NCBI RefSeq assembly: GCF_036417845.1
Contig: NC_089980.1
Coordinates: 66,958,501 to 67,022,500 of the forward strand
DNA from: Apteryx mantelli
Taxonomy: Eukaryota > Chordata > Aves > Apterygiformes > Apterygidae
Length of the DNA stretch: 64,000 nt
Direction of reading: 5' to 3'
Part shown: positions 58,120 to 64,000 of the stretch, one piece after another
How positions within the stretch are numbered: position 1 is the stretch's first letter
Layout of the letters: each line of letters starts with the position of its first letter
Notes under the pieces: generated by a model
The model's database searches: none
What the model was told of the DNA's origin: nothing
Seen by the model: only the letters and a program-made list of their open reading frames with translations
Made by a program: the position numbers and the translations under genes

Positions 58120-58650
58120 CTGCTATTGTTGTGCGAGCGTCAAAAGCAACTGTTAACTCGTTGGCGCTCAGGTGAGAGCGGGCAGCAGCAGCCCTGCCCG
58201 CGTCCCGCCCCCCGTGGCGGCAGCCGCGTGCCCGCGGCGCGGCGGCAGCTCCCACGCGCGCCCCCGCGGAGCACGGGGAGCTCCGCCTCGCCTCCGTCCC
58301 GCTGGGCGGGGCCGGGCAGCAGGGGGCGGGGAAAGGGGGCGGAGACTTCAAGCCCCGCCCCTGCCGTGCGCGGCGGGGGAGGCGCGCCCCGCCGGCCCGG
58401 TGCGGCGCCTCTCGCGAGAGGCCGCGGTGCGCGTTGCTTAGCGACGCGCGGCGCGGCGGGCCCGGGCGGCCGCCCCCCCCCCTCCCACCCGCTCCGTGAC
58501 GCGGGCGCGGCGGGGGTGCTTCGGCCGCGGAGGTGCTGCGGTGCTGCGCGCTAGCGAGCTCCGCTTTCCCTTCCCCTTGCGGCGGAGCTGGCCCCGTGGA
58601 GGGTGACCGACAGCACGGCTGGCTGTAAAGCGCTCTTGAGAGTTACTTCT
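58120..58650 (+). promoter_or_regulatory. CCDC170: CpG island, probable CCDC170 promoter
   Basis: Dense GC/CpG island with several GC boxes (GGGCGGGG near 58306, GGGGGCGG near 58322 and 58336), a TCTCGCGAGA element at 58411-58420 and CGTGACGC near 58495. TCTCGCGAGA palindromes drive many TATA-less, often bidirectional promoters. The gene is inferred from synteny: CCDC170 follows ARMT1 on the same strand in human. A strong plus donor CTCAG|GTGAGA at 58171-58172 may end an exon at the island's left edge. Confidence 0.6.
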
Positions 58651-59890
58651 GCGATTTAGTTGATTTAGCTTTTTTTTTCTTTTTTTTTTTTTAATAAATA
58701 ATTTCTGCAGCTGCGGACCCGCGTCATTTATAGCTGAGTAAACTTCGGCTGATGGTTACAGCTTATCTTTACAAATTCAAGGACAAGAGCTTTTTTTTTG
58801 CTTTTTTTTCCCCCCGCCTTCTTGTTAAGTGTTGCGAAAGGGAGTATCTTTCCCGTAGTAGGAATTTATAGTTATCTAAGTATTTCTTTTCTGCGTTTCT
58901 TCCTCCTTTGAAACTGGTTTGCTGGCTTTGATGTGAGTTTAAAGGAGACGCCCAAGGATATTGCTAAAAAGGATCAAACTCTGTTCGTGAAAGATAGAGT
59001 GGGAAACTTGTAACAGTTTCTTATTTCAAAGGGAGAACAACTTGTTACTGTGTGAACAGCTGGTTATCTCCTTAATAGTGAAATGTAATTACGCTATATT
59101 GTTCTGAGACCATTGCAAGATATACTGCTATTATATTAAATACAAGGGTTTGGACCTGATTGAAAAGTTTTCATTAGCATTGCTTAGTTACAGAATAGGT
59201 AGTAGCCCCATCCCAAATCTTACTGACCTGAAGTCGGTAGCTTGAAAATGTTATAATACTGTACTGTCAAGGCTCAGAAGCATAGCTGAAACTGTGATTT
59301 GCAGTTTAGAAGCCTCAATTTATAATTAATCAATAGCACTAATCAGTCTCAATTGTGTATGTGCCCACGCGTTTAACTATATCTAAAGCATTTGCCGTTT
59401 ATTAAGTGTAGTAAAATGTAACAGACACTGTAGGAGAATTGCAAGAGTGTTGGCATTGTATGATGGTTTATTTTTAAATCTCTTAAACTTTTTTTTATCC
59501 TTCAAAAGTCATCTAACTTCAGGATTGATCCAGTAAAACCAGTAAAACAACAAGCATTGTGCAAAAAAATCCCACTTAATCCCCACCTAAGCACTTAATT
59601 TTGTTATATGTTACTCCTTCTACGCTTTGTCTTGGTAAAGTTTCCAACAATTACTATTTTTATTATTTTGAGACTAAAGGCATCAGCTCTTCCTCACCAT
59701 TCATTTGGAAAAATGGTGAGACAAGGCACCAGAGGATATCCAAATTCGTTAATTTAACCGTACAGCTAAAGGATGAAGTAAAGCAAAAAACATATTAAGC
59801 AATATTTACAGAAGATAATATGTCACTGCCTCATAATTGTCTTGAGATGATTGCTGTCTTTTATCACATTAAACTTATTATTATATTTAG

Positions 59891-59967
59891 ATGCAAGGTC
59901 GGCACATCCTGACAGAAAGAAAAATGAAAGACGGAAACATGTTAACTACTGCTTGCAATAGTAGAAG
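59891..59967 (+). CDS. Candidate CCDC170 5' exon A
   Basis: Acceptor TTATATTTAG, then an ATG as the first codon and 25 codons (MQGRHILTERKMKDGNMLTT...) plus 2 bases, ending in a strong donor AGAAG|GTAAGA. The segment is basic and hydrophilic. It is phase-compatible with the candidate at 62197. Assignment to CCDC170, a coiled-coil protein linked to Golgi and microtubules, rests on position only; I do not recognise the sequence. It could be a 5' UTR exon or chance. Confidence 0.4.
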
Positions 59968-62196
59968 GTAAGACTGAAATTTTGATCGTCACGAAACTTC
60001 TGTTTATGCCCATTAATCAAGTTTGAAATTGGCCTCTTCAGTAAATAAACAACAATAGACAATCGTTTTTACCTTTCATTAATACCTTTCAATGGTTATT
60101 GTAAAGGGAGGAAGGTAGGGCTGAGCATTATCCTCCTGAAAGGCATTTAGAAAATCTCTTTGGTAATTTCTTTGAGCTATTGGAAACACTTTACTTAGTT
60201 TGCGTTTTTCTAGAAAGGCACACTAATGTGTTGAAAGAAAAAAAACAACAACTCTATAACAAAAAAAAACCAAAACTTTTTTTTTAGAATTACACACAAA
60301 AACTGCAAAGAGTTTGGTCTAGTTAGCAGGAAGAAAACAGAAGAGTGGAAAGTGACCAAAAGTAATGAGACATTTCCGGCAGCTGATATAATGTGAAAGA
60401 GTAACTGACAAATCTGAAATGGTTTTGAAATGTTACCTGCAAATTTTAAAATTGCTATTAATAAAGTATTATTAATAAAAAATATTTTAAGATCTCCAAG
60501 GAGAGGCATATTTTGCTAAGTATTACTTATACAGAATTTAACTTTACACCAAATATACATAGAAGCTGGTTCATTTATAAACAGGTTTTTGGGTTTTTTT
60601 TTTTTTTCCAAAGTGAGTCTGATTTAGTTTTGTCTGTTTTCATTTGGGTTAACAAAATCTGCTATACTGTGTATTGATGGCTCACCCTTATGACACTCAT
60701 TGGTGTGTTTAGGTGCAGTGACTATTGCGAATCTATGTGCATGCTGCCTGGCTGGTCATTTTTACCAAGCAAAATGTGTAATAGCCAAGTTCTGCCTGCC
60801 TTCCCTTCATTTGACTCAGTAATGAATCTTTAAACAGTGTCTAGCCCCCTGATTTTCATGAAACTTGTAGTTATTTATGTGAGATTTGCTTTTTCTCCTG
60901 CAGATTTTATGAAAAATTGTACTCCCAAACTTGTTTTTCTTTATTCTAAAATAGATTATTTTCCAAAATAAAAATTAAATAATCTCTGAATGCTGGAGTA
61001 GTTCTCTTGTCTTTTTTATCAATTTATACATGTTTTGAAAATGGCCTTGCTGGAATATGTTTCAGTTGTTTAATCAGAAAACTAAACTAATTAGATTCTG
61101 GGAAACAATAAACTTTTAATATTAAATTTTTGGCTGCAGTTACAATAGTTACAATCAGAACACAATGTTTAAGCTCCCCTTTTCAGCACTTTAGCCCGTG
61201 CAAAATGATTTTCTATGAATCCTCATTGATTTGAAGGACACCTTAGCCTCCTATAGATGCAATTGCAGATTTGGGGACTGAAAAATTCTTTGTGATTTCT
61301 TAGGGAGATAATTCTGTGTGGAAATGTCTCAACAGTGCGGTCTTCCCCATACTTCATACTAGATGTCATCTTCCTTCTGGTGGCAACAAATAATAATCAG
61401 CTGTCCTGCTGTATTAAGAAAATGCATCATATTTTCAGAAATGAAAACCATTTTAATGTATATATGCATCCATGAATATTAATTTAGTTCATATTAGAAA
61501 GAAGTATTACAGATTCAGGATCTTTTTTTTTTCTTGTTTTCAGAATATGAACTGTTATGACACTGGGATTTGTAGAAAATTCTAGAATTGTCTGTTTTCA
61601 CATTTGCCCTTTGTCCTTATGTATGTAATTAGTGGATAGCCCAGTGAGTCCAATTGTGTACTAAGTCCTGTACAAATATACAGATAAAAATGGTCCAATA
61701 GTTAACTTAAAATCTGAGGAGAAAAAGAGGTGCGTTCAGCCAGTTAAAAGTGTTTACATGCTTGTTGCCCAGATTTAGTTTTTCTTGATTTATTACTGTA
61801 GAGTAGATATAGAATAAAAAGAAGCAGGGACGAAATGAACAATAGCAGCACATACAAAGCAGTGGCAAAAGGAAGTTCTGCCTGCTGAAGGCCTATGCAT
61901 GCAGCTGAAGCAGTGATTATAACTCAAAGGTGGCAAAGTAAAAATGTCTATTTTAGCTAGAAGTTGAAAATTTGAATATTGTGGAGGCCATCAAAGCTTC
62001 TGCTCTACTAGAGAAGCTTTCTTGCAGTTTTCTGTTGTTTTGCCCTATTTAGTTGACAGTAAGTTATGAAATAGTTTAATAGAGCAGGTCTATGAAAAAA
62101 TCTCTGAATGCCCTATATCCTCATATCACAAAATTAGTTTAATTCTAATTTTCAATCTCTATCCCTCTCTCTTTTTTTTTCATGTTTTTTCTGTAG

Positions 62197-62224
62197 TTTC
62201 AAGGGAAGAACAGAGTCGACAAAG
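62197..62224 (+). CDS. Candidate CCDC170 5' exon B (28 nt)
   Basis: A very strong polypyrimidine tract and CTGTAG acceptor precede 28 nt that end at ACAAAG|GTTTGT. Joined to exon A in phase 2 it reads SFKGRTESTK and leaves in phase 0. Its small size makes chance a real possibility; the acceptor quality and phase match are the support. Confidence 0.35.
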
Positions 62225-64000
62225 GTTTGTGACTCATTGTTTATTTTTGACATGGCAACCCTAACGTACCTAGGTGCTTTGGAAATGGGTAGAAGGAATC
62301 CCTGCCCTGGGCGGTGTGTGTCTGCTATGGGCAAGATGCAAGGGAAAGAATGCATTGGCAGGTCACTCAGGGTGATGCTCAATACTTACTTTACCGAGGG
62401 CTTTCTGTTTCAGTAGAGATTTTTATATCTATTTTGGGAAGGGGGGTGGGGGGGGGGGGTGCAGTGGCAGCAGCATTTGCCAGGGTTGAAATTAGAGAGA
62501 AGAGCATCAGGAAAGGATTTTGTTAATAAAAAAGCTGACAAAAACAGAATGGGAGTGAGTGACCTGAATGGTTGAAGGTTTTTGAAGTATATAAGGAGGT
62601 ATAAAACTACTGAATATTACTGAAGTTCTGCTGATTTGGAATTAGGTGAAGTTTGCCAATTATCATTTGGGTACCAGGAAGGTGAAAGTTGCTATTTGGT
62701 TAAATAAATAAATAAAATAAAAAAGAAAATCCAAAACAAAAATCCACACACAGCAACAACAACCTCTTGTAGTTGATCAGTACATCTACTAAAGAATGCC
62801 TCTAAGCTGAGTTTTACAACTCTTGCATTTAAATTACTAATAAAGCCAAAAGTCCAAGTAGATATTACTCATAAATATTGTAAATGTACGTTTAACTTCT
62901 GTTTAGAATTTGAATTGATATGACAAGCTTCATTTTCTTGCAGGCAAATGGAAAGTGATTAACAAAGGTTCATAAAGCAAATGGGAAACACCCCGCCCCC
63001 CCCTTTCTCCCCCCAAACCCAGGCTGGTTGAGTAATAATATGTAAAAGCGTCTCCTGTCCATTGCCTCTAATTCTTTTAACATTTTATTTATTTTATTGT
63101 CTTAACAGTAATCAGTATAAACTAAATAATATTGATGAGACATTACAGATTTGAATTTTTCCAGAGAGATTTAGAAGTGCCACATCTGCATACTAAGTTT
63201 TATCTGTGCAGTAGAATCATGCCTGATGAAATGCTTTGTTACAAGTAGGTTTAATTATCAGACTCGTGAACAGCTGCAGGCAAAAGATAAAAAACTATTC
63301 ACTTAAATATGAAAATATGCATATTCCCTGCCAAAAGTATGATAATCATACCAACTTTTCTAGTGTGGTGTTGCAATGTATAATTAGCTTCATATTTACA
63401 AAGCCACTTGAGGATACAGTGGACTGCTTCTATAGTAAATCTCACTAAAATCACAAGTGAATGAAATGGTGATTCTCATTAACTTTTGCACCTGGCTTCA
63501 TTTAAACCTCTTTTAAATCCTGCTGTATGTGTGTATCCATCTTTTCAAGTTCATCCTTTTAAAATCTAGTCATGTATGACAAATGTAGGTTTCAGAAGTT
63601 CCAGCTATAAAAGGTTTTCTCATATTGATTATTGCTGAGGAACAGAGGCCTTCTTTCTTTGGCAACAATCTGTAATTTTTTCTTTCATCAGTTTTGAGAT
63701 TTATTCCTTCTTTCTGTAGGGTCAGAAGTGGTTGTGTTTGTTTAAGGAAAGAAAAAGAAAACATACAACAATATAGTAATATAAGAGTATTTATTTGTGT
63801 TACTGTTTCCAGGCTCCAGCTATGGTTTTGGAGCCATGTTGTATTGAAGAATGAAGCAAAAATCCCTACATCAAAGAATTTCATGTGGATGTATGATATT
63901 AAACAGCAAGTGGAGTAAAGCAAAAAGGTGGACAAAGTAGCAAAGAGACAGCACATGCCTTGCCTTACTCCCTCAGAAAGATGATAAGGTGTTGAGAAAA

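Larger units (their letters stand above)
58651..64000 (+). other. Probable CCDC170 intron sequence
   Basis: AT-rich DNA right of the CpG island, containing the two candidate small exons. Besides short homopolymers (T run near 58680, G run near 62441-62458, C/T-rich tract near 62990-63012) nothing else was recognised. Confidence 0.45.

Noticed and set aside
58088-58171. Open frame beginning MKTFWFPAIV ending at a strong donor
   Set aside because: As coding it would hit a stop when joined to the exon at 59891; if the donor is used the segment is more likely 5' UTR.
62951-62974. 24-nt exon-like segment between CTTGCAG and GTTCAT
   Set aside because: It has an in-frame stop when joined to the candidate exon at 62197 and the donor is weak.
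1-64000. CRISPR arrays, operons, tRNA or rRNA genes, typical CR1 3' ends
   Set aside because: None seen; the window is vertebrate nuclear DNA with spliced genes. Absence of diverged CR1 copies is by eye and not certain.

Overview
The window is vertebrate nuclear DNA, most likely from a bird. Four genes can be placed in the order ZBTB2(-), RMND1(-), ARMT1(+) and probably CCDC170(+). This is the block that lies next to ESR1 (human 6q25.1; chromosome 3 in chicken, from general knowledge). The genes are split by GT-AG introns, their promoters lie in CpG islands, and I see no Alu- or L1-like mammalian repeats. Introns are compact: RMND1 takes about 24 kb. I cannot name the species. There is no prokaryotic content: no operons, CRISPR, tRNA or rRNA.

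Layout. 1-6.3 kb is the 5' part of ZBTB2 on the minus strand: intron 2, a small first coding exon (1119-1301) that begins the BTB domain, intron 1, and a CpG-island promoter with a probable non-coding exon 1. 6.3-15.8 kb is intergenic DNA with no recognisable gene. 15.8-40.2 kb is RMND1 on the minus strand. All 11 coding exons were placed, every splice phase agrees, and the product is 450 residues with a DUF155 domain and a C-terminal membrane helix. 38.9-40.7 kb is a CpG island holding the head-to-head RMND1/ARMT1 promoter. 40.24-45.65 kb is ARMT1 on the plus strand: five coding exons, 440 residues, a DUF89 metal-dependent enzyme with its metal ligands and RTLK motif present. 45.7-58.1 kb is intergenic and contains a 776-bp solo LTR (49752-50527) with a 5-bp target-site duplication, plus two GC-rich patches. 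58.1-58.7 kb is another CpG island, taken as the CCDC170 promoter by synteny, followed by two small phase-compatible candidate exons near 59.9 and 62.2 kb. The rest of CCDC170 would lie beyond the right edge.

The genes do not form a pathway. ZBTB2 is a nuclear zinc-finger transcription factor, RMND1 supports translation in mitochondria, and ARMT1 is a sugar-phosphate phosphatase also reported as a carboxyl methyltransferase. The one clear regulatory link is the shared RMND1/ARMT1 promoter. I found no undescribed multi-gene system. The best leads are a degenerate second copy of the RMND1 exon 9 acceptor region, the solo LTR with its promoter signals and internal tandem repeats, a 33-bp imperfect inverted repeat near 13.3 kb, and orphan GC-rich patches upstream of CCDC170.
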